This document shows, one piece after another, positions 52,125 to 60,561 of a DNA stretch of 64,000 nt (position 1 is its first letter; each line of letters opens with the position of its first letter). The translations under genes were made by a program, and so were the position numbers. The notes beneath the pieces were generated by a model, which was not told the origin of the DNA, did not search any database, and saw only the letters and a program-made list of their open reading frames with translations. Origin of the DNA: Streptosporangiaceae bacterium NEAU-GS5. GTDB lineage: Bacteria; Actinomycetota; Actinomycetes; Streptosporangiales; Streptosporangiaceae. The stretch is taken from the NCBI GenBank assembly GCA_017592665.1, contig JAGFNW010000035.1:1-64000 (forward strand), given 5' to 3'.

Positions 52125-53528
52125 ATGCGCAACCAGGGGCTCGGCTCATGGCCTGCCCGGCGCGCCCGCATCTCCCCCGGCGGCGCCGCGCTGCTCTTCG
52201 AGGGGACGGCGCTCAGCTATCAGGACGTTCACGAGCGGGTGACCCGGCTGGCGTACGGGCTGCGCGGCCTCGGGATCCGCCGCGGCGACCGGGTCGCCTA
52301 CCTCGGGCCCAACCACCCGGCCCTGCTGGAGACCCTCTTCGCGTGCGCCGCCCTGGGCGCGCTGTTCGTGCCGCTGAACTTCCGGCTCAGCCCGCCCGAG
52401 CTCGAGTTCATCCTCGCCGACTGCGGCGCGGCGCTGCTCGTCCGGGCGGACGGGCAGCCGTCATTGCCGATCCGGACCGTCATGGCGGGCGAGGTCGCCG
52501 AGGACGGCCCGCCGCTGGACGAGCCGGTCGGCCTCGACGACCCCTGCATGATCATGTACACGTCGGGGACGACCGGGCGGCCCAAGGGCGCCGTGCTCAG
52601 CCACGGCAACCTCACGTGGAACTGCGTCAACGTACTGCTCGATCTGGACCTGCGCCGGGACGAGGTGACGCTGATCAGCGCGCCCATGTTCCACGCGGCC
52701 GCGCTCAACATGACCTGCCTGCCGACCTTCCTCAAAGGCGGCACGGCGGTCGTCATGCCGGCGTTCACGCCCGAGTCGGCGTTCGAGCTCATCGCCAAGC
52801 ACCGGGTGACGTGGATGTTCGGCGTTCCCACGATGTTCGCCGCGATGACCCGATCGCCGAGCTGGCCGTCGGCCGACCTGTCGTCCGTGCGCATCCTGGA
52901 ATGCGGCGGCGCCCCGGTGCCCGAGGCGCTGATCCGCGCCTACCGGGAGCGCGGGCTGACCTTCCTGCAGGGGTACGGGATGACCGAGGCCGCCCCCGGC
53001 GCGCTGTTCCTCGGCCCCGAGGCGGCCGACCGCGTCGGCTCGGCCGGGAAGGCGTCGTTCTTCACCGACGTGCGGCTGGGCGAGTCCGGCGAGATCCAGA
53101 TCCACGGCCCGAACGTCATCGAGCGATATTGGAACCAGGCCGTCGACCTGACCGACGACGCCTGGTTCCGCTCGGGCGACGTCGGCCGGATCGACGAGGA
53201 CGGCTACTTCTACGTCGTCGACCGGATCAAGGACATGTTCGTCTCGGGCGGCGAGAACGTCTATCCCGCCGAGGTCGAGGCCGCCCTCTTCGAGGATCCC
53301 GCCGTCGCCGACTGCGCCGTCATCGGCGTACCGGACGACACGTGGGGGGAGGTCGGCAAGGCGTTCGTGGTGCCGCGCTCGTCACCGGACCCCGGCGCGC
53401 TGCTGGCCGGACTTCGCGGCCGGCTCGCCGGCTACAAGGTCCCCAAGTACGTCGAGTTCGTCGACGCCATCCCCCGCAACGGCGCCGGGAAGGCTCTCAA
53501 ACACCGGCTTCGAGAGGAATCTTCATGA
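52125..53528 (+). CDS. Acyl-CoA synthetase (AMP-dependent ligase)
   Basis: 467 residues. ANL superfamily: P-loop YTSGTTGRPKG, QGYGMTEAAPG, motif WFRSGDVGRIDEDGYFYVVD, hinge DRIKDMFVSGGENVYPAEVE and the C-terminal catalytic Lys in PRNGAGKALK. Shorter than long-chain FadD proteins and like medium-chain or aromatic acid ligases. Makes the CoA ester that PaaX-type regulators sense. AAGGGGG upstream of ATG 52125; 13 bases after the amidohydrolase. Confidence 0.93.
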   Translation: MRNQGLGSWPARRARISPGGAALLFEGTALSYQDVHERVTRLAYGLRGLGIRRGDRVAYLGPNHPALLETLFACAALGALFVPLNFRLSPPELEFILADCGAALLVRADGQPSLPIRTVMAGEVAEDGPPLDEPVGLDDPCMIMYTSGTTGRPKGAVLSHGNLTWNCVNVLLDLDLRRDEVTLISAPMFHAAALNMTCLPTFLKGGTAVVMPAFTPESAFELIAKHRVTWMFGVPTMFAAMTRSPSWPSADLSSVRILECGGAPVPEALIRAYRERGLTFLQGYGMTEAAPGALFLGPEAADRVGSAGKASFFTDVRLGESGEIQIHGPNVIERYWNQAVDLTDDAWFRSGDVGRIDEDGYFYVVDRIKDMFVSGGENVYPAEVEAALFEDPAVADCAVIGVPDDTWGEVGKAFVVPRSSPDPGALLAGLRGRLAGYKVPKYVEFVDAIPRNGAGKALKHRLREESS

Positions 53529-53977
53529 CCATCGCGAACGGGCTCGCCGAGATCAAGGCGCTGGCCGGACAGGACCTCGGCCACAGCTCGTGGGTCGAGG
53601 TCCCGCAGGCGCGGATCGACGCCTTCGCCGAGGCCACCGGCGACCACCAGTGGATCCACACCGACCCGGAGCGGGCCAAGGAGGGCCCGTTCGGCGGCAC
53701 CATCGCGCACGGATACCTGACGCTGGCCCTGCTCATCCCGATGTGGTCGGAGATCCTGGAGATCAAGGGGGTCGGTATGGCGATCAACTACGGCCTCAAC
53801 CGGGTCCGATTCCCGGCGCCGGTCCCCTCCGGCTCGCGGATACGGCTCAAGGCGACCCTGAGCGAGGTCACCGACGTGCCCGGAGGCGTACAGACCCTGG
53901 TCGACTTCACCATGCTGTCCGACGAGACGGCCAAGCCCGTCCTCGTCGCCGAATGCGTCTACCGCTACTACGAGTAG
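53525..53977 (+). CDS. MaoC-family hot-dog hydratase
   Basis: 150 residues: AEATGDHQWIHTDPERAKEG with the catalytic Asp-His of the R-hydratase motif, followed by GGTIAHGYLTLALLIPMW, and a C-terminal hot-dog half. Hydrates an enoyl-CoA. ATG overlaps the ligase stop. Last gene of the operon. Confidence 0.92.
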   Translation: MTIANGLAEIKALAGQDLGHSSWVEVPQARIDAFAEATGDHQWIHTDPERAKEGPFGGTIAHGYLTLALLIPMWSEILEIKGVGMAINYGLNRVRFPAPVPSGSRIRLKATLSEVTDVPGGVQTLVDFTMLSDETAKPVLVAECVYRYYE

Positions 53978-54198
53978 GCGCAGCGTCAGAACCGCGCCCG
54001 CGCACCTGATGCGCCGGCCTGGCCACGGAACGCCTGCTCAGTGTCCGTTACGGTACTCGGCGTACCCCGTTGTCCAGGCAGGGAGCCGGGTCATGTGAAC
54101 CGTTCGGCTCACTCGATACGACAACCAGGCGTGGATGGGAGCTACCTCGATCGCCGGGCCTCGCGAGTGCCTCGGCGGCCCGATACCGGCGGTCACGC

Positions 54199-54738
54199 GT
54201 GCTGACGCGACCGCCGGATCCGCGGGAGGATTCCCAGCTCCTCGCGGCGATCACGGACGGCGACCGGGAGGCCTTCGCCGAGCTCTATCGGCGCCACATG
54301 CCGTGGCTGCTGGTGCGCCTCGGGCGGCGGTGCTCATCGCCGGAGCTGGTCGACGAGGTGGTGCAGGACACGTTCGTGGCGGTCTGGCGGTCGGCCGGGC
54401 GTTGGGACCGCCGAGGCGAGGTGGCCGCGTGGATCTGGGGTATCGGCATCCGCCGTCTTGTCGACGCGCTGCGGCGTAGCCGGCCGCCGGCCGATGAGCT
54501 GATCGCGTTTCCCGGCGTCGAGAGGTCGGCCGAGGAGCACGTGCTGCTCGCCGTGCAGTACGGCGACCTGGGAGCGGCACTGGCGAGCCTGTCACCGGAG
54601 CTGCGAGCCGTGGTGCAGGCGACCGTCCTGGATGGACTGACGACGCGGGAGGCCGCCCGGCTGCTGGGCATCCCGCCTGGCACGGTCAAGACACGGATGA
54701 TGCGCGCCCGCGCCGCGTTGCGGGAGCGGCTGGCATGA
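54199..54738 (+). CDS. ECF-type RNA polymerase sigma factor
   Basis: 179 residues from GTG 54199 (earlier in-frame sequence lacks sigma features). Region 2: DREAFAELYRRHMPWLLVRL and VVQDTFVAVWRSAGRWDRRGEVAAWIWGI; region 4: LSPELRAVVQATVLDGLTTR, EAARLLGIPPGTVKTRMMRA. Its stop overlaps the next gene (an anti-sigma-like membrane protein), a classical cognate pair. Confidence 0.9.
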   Translation: MLTRPPDPREDSQLLAAITDGDREAFAELYRRHMPWLLVRLGRRCSSPELVDEVVQDTFVAVWRSAGRWDRRGEVAAWIWGIGIRRLVDALRRSRPPADELIAFPGVERSAEEHVLLAVQYGDLGAALASLSPELRAVVQATVLDGLTTREAARLLGIPPGTVKTRMMRARAALRERLA

Positions 54739-55574
54739 CCGAGGAGGCTGGGATGACCGTCTGGCACCTGGATCCGGAGACGATCCGCCGGTACGCGCAG
54801 GGCGCCGCCCCGCCGGACGTGGCCGCGTCCGCCGAGGCGCACCTGATGAAATGCGCGGCCTGCCGGGGCGCGATCTCGTCCCATGTGGATGCCCGGCGGG
54901 TGGAGTCGATCTGGCAGGAGGTGGCCGACCGGGTCGACGCGCCCCGGCGCAGCCGGCCCGAGCGGATGCTGATCCGGCTCGGCGTCGGCGAGGCGACGGC
55001 GCGCCTGGTGGCCGTGACGCCGACGCTGCGCGGGCCGTGGTTGCTGGCCGTCGCGGGCGTGCTCGCGCTCGCGGCGTGGGCGGCTCAGGTCGATGAGCGG
55101 TTCCTGCTGATGTTTCTCGTGGTCGCCCCGCTCGGGCCGTTGGCGGGCGTCGCGGTGGCCTTCGCGGGCGGCCTCGACCCGACCCGGGAGATCGGGCTCG
55201 CCGCGCCGTACTCGGGGCTGCGGCTGCTGCTGATCCGCACGGCCGCGGTCCTGGCGGTCACCGCGCCGATCGTGGCCGCGGCCGGGCTGGCGCTGCCGGG
55301 CTCCACCTGGACGGCCGCCGCCTGGCTCCTGCCCACCGCCGGGCTCACCTGCGCCGCCCTGGCTCTGACCGCCCGGATGACGCCCGTCGTCGCGGTCGGC
55401 GCCGTGGCCACGGCGTGGGTGCTGGTGACCGCCCCGGCCGCCGTCGCCGGCCACCTCGACCTCGCCTTCGGCATGGGCGCCCAGATCTTCTGGCTCGCCG
55501 TGGCCATGGGCGGCGGCCTGTGGCTGGCCGTCACCCGCAACACCGTCACGATCAAGCTGGGGAGAAGCGCATGA
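54735..55574 (+). CDS. Membrane-bound zinc-finger anti-sigma factor
   Basis: 279 residues. The N-terminal cytosolic domain has the ZAS motif H36-x3-C40-x2-C43 (AHLMKCAAC); six hydrophobic helices follow (from WLLAVAGVLALAAWAAQ to ILAVAMGGGLWLAVT-like). Anti-sigma factors with six helices are unusual compared with the single-helix type. It is coupled to the sigma gene before and the ABC ATPase after. Confidence 0.8.
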   Translation: MTEEAGMTVWHLDPETIRRYAQGAAPPDVAASAEAHLMKCAACRGAISSHVDARRVESIWQEVADRVDAPRRSRPERMLIRLGVGEATARLVAVTPTLRGPWLLAVAGVLALAAWAAQVDERFLLMFLVVAPLGPLAGVAVAFAGGLDPTREIGLAAPYSGLRLLLIRTAAVLAVTAPIVAAAGLALPGSTWTAAAWLLPTAGLTCAALALTARMTPVVAVGAVATAWVLVTAPAAVAGHLDLAFGMGAQIFWLAVAMGGGLWLAVTRNTVTIKLGRSA

Positions 55575-56431
55575 CCACGGTACGCGTGCACGGCGCGACC
55601 AAGTCGTTCGGCCGTACGAGGGCGCTGGACGGCGTCGACCTCGAAGCCGGTCCAGGCGTGACCGGACTGCTCGGCCCGAACGGCGCGGGGAAGACGACCC
55701 TGCTCCGGATGATCGCCACCGTTCTCGCGCCGGATCAGGGCACGGTGACCCTGCTGGGCCGCGACCCGTCGCGCCCCGACGACCGCACCTGGATCCGCGA
55801 ACGCCTGGGCTACCTGCCGCAGGATGCCGGCTTCCATCGGGGGTTCACGGTCTTCGAGTTCATCGACTACGTGGCGATTCTCAAGGAGATGACCGACCGG
55901 CGGGCCCGGCATGACGAGGTCCGCCGGGTCATCGCGGTGACCGGGCTGCAGGCCGTCACCGGCAAGCGGATCCGGGCCCTGTCCGGCGGGATGCGCCGGC
56001 GGGTCGGATTGGCCCAGGCCCTGCTGGGCGATCCCGATCTGCTCGTCCTCGACGAGCCGACGGTCGGTCTCGATCCCGAGCAGCGGCTGCGGTTCCGGGA
56101 GATGATCTCTCACGCCGGCGAGGGGCGCACGGTGATCATGTCAAGCCACCAGACCGAGGACATCACCGCCCTGTGCGCCAGGATCGCCGTGATCCACCAG
56201 GGACGGGCCCGATTCACCGGCACCCCTGCCGAGCTGATGGCGCAGGCCGCAGGTCGCGTATGGACGGACACGGAGCGGTCGCCGGCCGCGATCACGGCGT
56301 GGCGCACCGGTGACGGCGCCTACCGCAACGTGGGCGATCCGCCCGCCGGCGCCGAGCTGATCCCACCCACGCTGGAGGACGCGTATCTCCTGCTCATGGG
56401 CGGATCCGAGCTGGAGGTCACCCCCTCATGA
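55571..56431 (+). CDS. ABC-2 type exporter ATP-binding protein
   Basis: 286 residues: Walker A GPNGAGKTT, Q-loop LGYLPQDAGFHRGFTV, signature LSGGMRRRVG, Walker B LLVLDEPTVGLDP, switch VIMSSHQTEDI. CcmA/NatA-type. ATG overlaps the anti-sigma stop. The C-terminal 60 residues are typical for antibiotic or Na-type exporters. Confidence 0.92.
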   Translation: MTTVRVHGATKSFGRTRALDGVDLEAGPGVTGLLGPNGAGKTTLLRMIATVLAPDQGTVTLLGRDPSRPDDRTWIRERLGYLPQDAGFHRGFTVFEFIDYVAILKEMTDRRARHDEVRRVIAVTGLQAVTGKRIRALSGGMRRRVGLAQALLGDPDLLVLDEPTVGLDPEQRLRFREMISHAGEGRTVIMSSHQTEDITALCARIAVIHQGRARFTGTPAELMAQAAGRVWTDTERSPAAITAWRTGDGAYRNVGDPPAGAELIPPTLEDAYLLLMGGSELEVTPS

Positions 56432-57222
56432 CCACTGTGAACCCCGGCACCGCCGGCTCTCGCACGGCCGTCTCGCCACTGATCGGCCGGGAGGCCCGCC
56501 GGCTCGCCCGGCATCCCGTCCTGTGGCTGGCGCTCGCCGTCGCCGCCGCGGCCAGCGCCCTCGATGCGGCCAGCGCCGGCCGGAACGCCGGCTACTGGTA
56601 CGGCACCATCTTCACCGCCGTCGCGTTCTTCGGGCCCATATTCGCCCTCTTCGCGGCGAACCTGGTCGCCAGCGGCGCACGCCGCGGCCGGGCCGATGAG
56701 ATCCTGAGCGTCACACCGACGAGCGACACGCGCCGTACCTGGGCGGTGTGCCTGGGTGTCGCTCTTCTGCTGGCCGCGACCGGCGTCATCGGGGTGGGCG
56801 CCATGGCCCTCATCGACGCCCTCAACGACATCCCGCCCCAGGACCTGATGACCGCCGGCGAACTCGCCCAGCTTCCGCTCGTCCTCGCCGGCGCCGGGCT
56901 GCTCGGCGTCCTCGCCGCCCGCTGGCTGCCCTTCGCGGGCGGCGTACTGCTCACCTTCGTCCCCGCGACCCTGGGCGGCGTCGGCCTGTTCAACCGGTTC
57001 GACTCCGGCATCTGGTGGATGTGGTGGACGACCGGGCAGACCTTCGAGGGCCATGCGCCGGTGCCGGGCCGCCCGTGGCTGCATGTCGCGTACTTGTTCG
57101 GCCTCTGCGCCTGCGCCGCCGTGGCCGCCGTCTACCGTCACGCGCGGTGGACGCGGCTGGCCCTCATCGGTGCGCCGGTCGTGGCCGTCACCCTCGCCGT
57201 CGGCTGGCTCCAACTGTCATGA
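56428..57222 (+). CDS. ABC-2 type exporter membrane subunit
   Basis: 264 residues with about six membrane helices (LWLALAVAAAASALDAAS, IFTAVAFFGPIFALFAANLV, VCLGVALLLAATGVIGVGA, and others). A cytoplasmic stretch ARRGRADEILSVTPTSDTRR lies between the second and third helices, as in other ABC-2 permeases. Coupled by ATGA to the ATPase. Confidence 0.82.
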   Translation: MTTVNPGTAGSRTAVSPLIGREARRLARHPVLWLALAVAAAASALDAASAGRNAGYWYGTIFTAVAFFGPIFALFAANLVASGARRGRADEILSVTPTSDTRRTWAVCLGVALLLAATGVIGVGAMALIDALNDIPPQDLMTAGELAQLPLVLAGAGLLGVLAARWLPFAGGVLLTFVPATLGGVGLFNRFDSGIWWMWWTTGQTFEGHAPVPGRPWLHVAYLFGLCACAAVAAVYRHARWTRLALIGAPVVAVTLAVGWLQLS

Positions 57223-57836
57223 CGCCATCCGTGGCCTGGGAGCTCGTCCGCAGCGGCCACCTGGTGCGCAGCCTGCGCCTGGCCCCGTTCTGGGTGAGCG
57301 CCGCCGCCGTCGTGGCGTTCCTGGCGGCCCGCCGCGGCGGCGGCCACGACGTCCTCGCGGACCTGCGGGTGCTGGGCCTGCTGGCGGCGCTGGGTAGCGG
57401 ATATGTGCTCGACGACGGCGCGGCGGTGACGCTGCAGGCCAGCCCGTACGGCCTGGCCCGGCGGCTCTGGCTGCGCATCGGCTGCGCCGCGGCCCTCGTC
57501 GCTCCGTTGTGGACGGCGGCCCTCGCGTACCTCCTGCCCTCGGCGCCGGCCGGCGATCGGTGGACCCTCGGCCTCGGCCTCACCCTCGAGCTCGCCGCCG
57601 TGCTGACCGTGGTCTGGGCCGTCGCCGCCGCCGGCCGGCGCCGCGGATTCGAGCAGCCCGGCATCATCACCACTCCCGCGCTCCTGGCGGCGCTGTTCGT
57701 GGCGGGGTCGATCTCACAGGCGCCGATGCTGGTCGGGCTCGGTCAGGAGTGGACCCCGGCGCACGTGCGATGGTCGGTCGTCCTGGCCGGCGCCGCCTGC
57801 GTGCTCGTGGCCGCGATGCGCGACCCGGCGGCATAA
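57219..57836 (+). CDS. Second membrane protein of the ABC-2 unit
   Basis: 205 residues, about five hydrophobic helices (FWVSAAAVVAFLAARRG, VLGLLAALGSGYVLDDGA, AALVAPLWTAALAYLLP, LTLELAAVLTVVWAVAAA, LVLAGAACVLVAAM). ATG overlaps the stop of the preceding permease. Likely the partner half of a heterodimeric exporter; no motif of its own. Confidence 0.75.
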   Translation: MTPSVAWELVRSGHLVRSLRLAPFWVSAAAVVAFLAARRGGGHDVLADLRVLGLLAALGSGYVLDDGAAVTLQASPYGLARRLWLRIGCAAALVAPLWTAALAYLLPSAPAGDRWTLGLGLTLELAAVLTVVWAVAAAGRRRGFEQPGIITTPALLAALFVAGSISQAPMLVGLGQEWTPAHVRWSVVLAGAACVLVAAMRDPAA

Positions 57837-57899
57837 CAGCGGCAGAAACAGGTGGTCGGGCTATTTCCCGGCGTTTTCCAGAATTGCCCGCGATATCGT

Positions 57900-57929
57900 T
57901 TGACGCAATACAAAAGAACATCGCATTCT
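57900..57929 (+). promoter_or_regulatory. Possible promoter of crotonyl-CoA reductase gene
   Basis: TTGACG at 57900-57905 and CATTCT at 57924-57929, separated by 18 bases, within an unusually AT-rich 110-base segment between the exporter genes and the reductase. Fits a SigA-like promoter, with the start codon about 50 bases downstream. Confidence 0.4.
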
Positions 57930-57979
57930 GGATTTTCCGCACACCCCAATACATTTATTCCGACGCGGTGGAGAAAATG

Positions 57980-59314
57980 ATGCGGGAAATTCTGCAGGCG
58001 CTGCTCGCCGACGACGTGCCGGCCGGTGAATGGGCCAGCATCGCGCTGCCCGAGTCCTACCGGGCGCTGACGGTCCATGAGGACGAGGTGGGCATGTTCG
58101 ACGGCCTCCCGCCGGACGAGCGCGATCCCCGGCGATCGCTGCACGTCGATCAGGTCGCGGTCCCGCGGCTTGCGCCGGACGAGGCGCTCGTCGCGGTCAT
58201 GGCCAGTTCGGTCAACTACAACACGGTCTGGTCATCGATCTTCGCGCCGGTGCCGACCTTCGAGTTCCTTTCCAGGCTCGGCCGTCAGTCGGAGCTCGGC
58301 AAGCGTCATGACCTGCCCTATCACGTGCTGGGATCCGACCTCGCCGGCGTAATCCTGCGGGTCGGCGAGGGCGTGCGGCGCTGGAGACCCGGTGACCGGG
58401 TGCTGGCGCACTGCCTGTCGGTCGATCTGCAGGGCCCGGCCGGCCACGACGACGCCATGCTCGATCCGGAACAGCGGATCTGGGGGTTCGAGACCAACTT
58501 CGGCGGGCTGGCCGAGCTCGCCCTGGTCAAGGCCAACCAGCTGATGCCCAAACCGGCCCATCTCACGTGGGAGGAGGCCGCCTCCCCCGGCCTTGTGCTG
58601 TCCACCGCCTACCGGCAGCTCGTCTCCAGGAACGGGGCCTCGCTCAGGCAGGGCGAGACCGTGCTGATCTGGGGGGCGTGCGGCGGGCTCGGCTCGTACG
58701 CGACCCAGCTGGCGCTCAACGGCGGCGCGATCCCGGTGTGCGTGGTCTCCTCCCCCGCCAAGGAGGAGGTCTGCCGCCGGATGGGGGCCGAGCTGGTGAT
58801 CGACCGGGTGGCCGAGGGGTTCGACTTCTGGCGCGACGGGGAGCCGGACCGCAAGGAATGGCGGCGCCTCGGCAACCGGATCCGGGAGCTCACGGGGGGC
58901 GACGATCCCGACGTCGTCTTCGAGCATCCGGGCCGGGAGACCTTCGCCGCCAGCGTCTATGTGGCACGCCGCGGCGGCACCATCGTGACGTGCGCCTCGA
59001 CCAGCGGCTACGACCACTACTTCGACAATCGCTACCTGTGGATGCACCTCAAGAAAATCGTCGGGTCGCACTTCGCCAACTACAGCGAGGCGTGGCGGGC
59101 CAACGAGCTGGTGCGCAAGGGTCGGGTGCACCCGACGCTGTCGAAGACGTACCGGCTGGAGGAAGCGGCCGTCGGCGTGCATGAGGTGCACCGCAACGCC
59201 CACCAGGGCAAGGTGGGCGTGTTGTGCCTGGCGCCGAGCGCCGGGCTGGGCGTCTCCGACCCGGCCATGCGGGAGCGGTACGCCAAGGAGCTCACGATCT
59301 TCCGGCAACGCTGA
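57980..59314 (+). CDS. ccrA: Crotonyl-CoA carboxylase/reductase
   Basis: 444 residues; of two adjacent ATGs the second (57980) has the better distance to GGAG and gives the family's MKEIL-like start (MREILQ). Characteristic runs: LPYHVLGSDLAGVILRVGEG, VLAHCLSVDLQGP, QRIWGFETNFGGLAELALVK, NQLMPKPAHLTWEEAASPG, WGACGGLGSYATQ (NADPH site) and TCASTSGYDHYFDNRYLWMH. It reductively carboxylates crotonyl-CoA or longer enoyl-CoA to ethylmalonyl-type units, usable as polyketide extenders or in the ethylmalonyl-CoA pathway. 3' end overlaps the convergent MFS gene by 23 bases. Confidence 0.93.
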   Translation: MREILQALLADDVPAGEWASIALPESYRALTVHEDEVGMFDGLPPDERDPRRSLHVDQVAVPRLAPDEALVAVMASSVNYNTVWSSIFAPVPTFEFLSRLGRQSELGKRHDLPYHVLGSDLAGVILRVGEGVRRWRPGDRVLAHCLSVDLQGPAGHDDAMLDPEQRIWGFETNFGGLAELALVKANQLMPKPAHLTWEEAASPGLVLSTAYRQLVSRNGASLRQGETVLIWGACGGLGSYATQLALNGGAIPVCVVSSPAKEEVCRRMGAELVIDRVAEGFDFWRDGEPDRKEWRRLGNRIRELTGGDDPDVVFEHPGRETFAASVYVARRGGTIVTCASTSGYDHYFDNRYLWMHLKKIVGSHFANYSEAWRANELVRKGRVHPTLSKTYRLEEAAVGVHEVHRNAHQGKVGVLCLAPSAGLGVSDPAMRERYAKELTIFRQR

Positions 59315-60551
59315 CGGGGCTGAGGCGGGCGGGCAGGTCCCGGGCCCGCCTCAGCGGACCGAAGAGCAGGATCAGGGTGCACGCCACGAGGCCCGCGGTG
59401 ATCATCCACACCGCGGGCCGGAGCCCGGCCAGTCCGCCGAGCGCGCCGCCCGCCAGCGCGCCGACGGGAAGCGTGCCGAAGTTGACCACCCGCATGCTGG
59501 CCGAGACTCTGCCCAGCATGTCCTGCGGGCAGGCGGTCTGCAGGAAGGTCGCGCTGAGGACGTTGGGCGCGACCACGCCGGCGCTGACGACGGCGCCGCC
59601 GAGGACGAGATACGCGACGCCCCAGCCGGTCCCGGTGAGGGGGATCAGCAGGGCGAACGGCATCGACACGACCTCGCAGAGCACGATGGCACGGGCGGAA
59701 CCGAGCCGCCGCGCCAGCCCGGGGGCCGCCAGCGCGCCGAGGATGCCGCCCACGCCGATGAGCCCCAGCACGACGCCGATGGTGGCCGTTCCGAGGCCGG
59801 CCTCGCGCACCAGGAACACCACCAGCACGGCCTGCAGCGCGCCGGCGGCCAGGTTGGAGGCCGCCGCATAGGTGGTGAGCGTGCGCAGGATGCGATCCGA
59901 CCAAACGAAGCGGAGCCCTTCGGCGATCTCCCGGCGCAACCCACCAGGCTGCCGCGGGCCGTCGGCCTGACGCAGGTGAGGCTCGTCCACGCGCAGCGTC
60001 CACAGGCACACGGCGGAGACGACGAAGGTGACGGCATCGATGAACAGCGCCGCCACCGCTCCGGCGACCTGCGCGACCAGCCCCCCGACCGACGGGCCCG
60101 CCACTTGCGCGGCCTTCTCGCTGCCCTGGAGCCTGCTGTTGGCTCGGCCCAGTTCCTCGGGCGCGACGAGAAGCGGCAGATAGGCGCCGTACGCGGTGGA
60201 GTACAGCACCGCGGCCGCCCCGGCGAGGACCGCGGTGACCAGCAGGTGCCAGATGGTCAGGACGCCCAGCCAGGACGCGACGGGCACGGATGCGAACAGC
60301 AGGGCCGAGACCACGTCACTGACGATCATGACGCGCCACCGCGACAGCCGGTCCACCCACGCGCCCGCGACCAGCCCGATGGCCAGCCAGGGCAACCACG
60401 CCGCGGCTTCGAGCATCCCCACCATGAATGGACCGGCCCGCAGCGTCTGCACCGCGATCAGCGGCAGCACCACTATCGTCATGGCGCTGCCGAACTTGCT
60501 GGTGGTCTCGCCGGCCCAGAAGAGCCGGAATCTGCGCCAGTCTCCGTTCAC
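59292..60551 (-). CDS. MFS transporter (EntS-like exporter)
   Basis: 419 residues, about 12 helices in two halves. MFS motif-like VDRLSRWRVMIVSDVVSA in the first cytoplasmic loop (G-x3-D-R type), then ANSRLQGSEKAAQVAGPSVGG as in EntS/enterobactin-exporter-like proteins. Ends in a cytoplasmic Arg-rich tail. Ten bases after the ketosynthase, same strand, so probably exports the product of the biosynthetic genes (inference). Confidence 0.88.
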   Translation of the reverse strand: MNGDWRRFRLFWAGETTSKFGSAMTIVVLPLIAVQTLRAGPFMVGMLEAAAWLPWLAIGLVAGAWVDRLSRWRVMIVSDVVSALLFASVPVASWLGVLTIWHLLVTAVLAGAAAVLYSTAYGAYLPLLVAPEELGRANSRLQGSEKAAQVAGPSVGGLVAQVAGAVAALFIDAVTFVVSAVCLWTLRVDEPHLRQADGPRQPGGLRREIAEGLRFVWSDRILRTLTTYAAASNLAAGALQAVLVVFLVREAGLGTATIGVVLGLIGVGGILGALAAPGLARRLGSARAIVLCEVVSMPFALLIPLTGTGWGVAYLVLGGAVVSAGVVAPNVLSATFLQTACPQDMLGRVSASMRVVNFGTLPVGALAGGALGGLAGLRPAVWMITAGLVACTLILLFGPLRRARDLPARLSPVSVAGRS

Positions 60552-60561
60552 GTCGGCTCCC

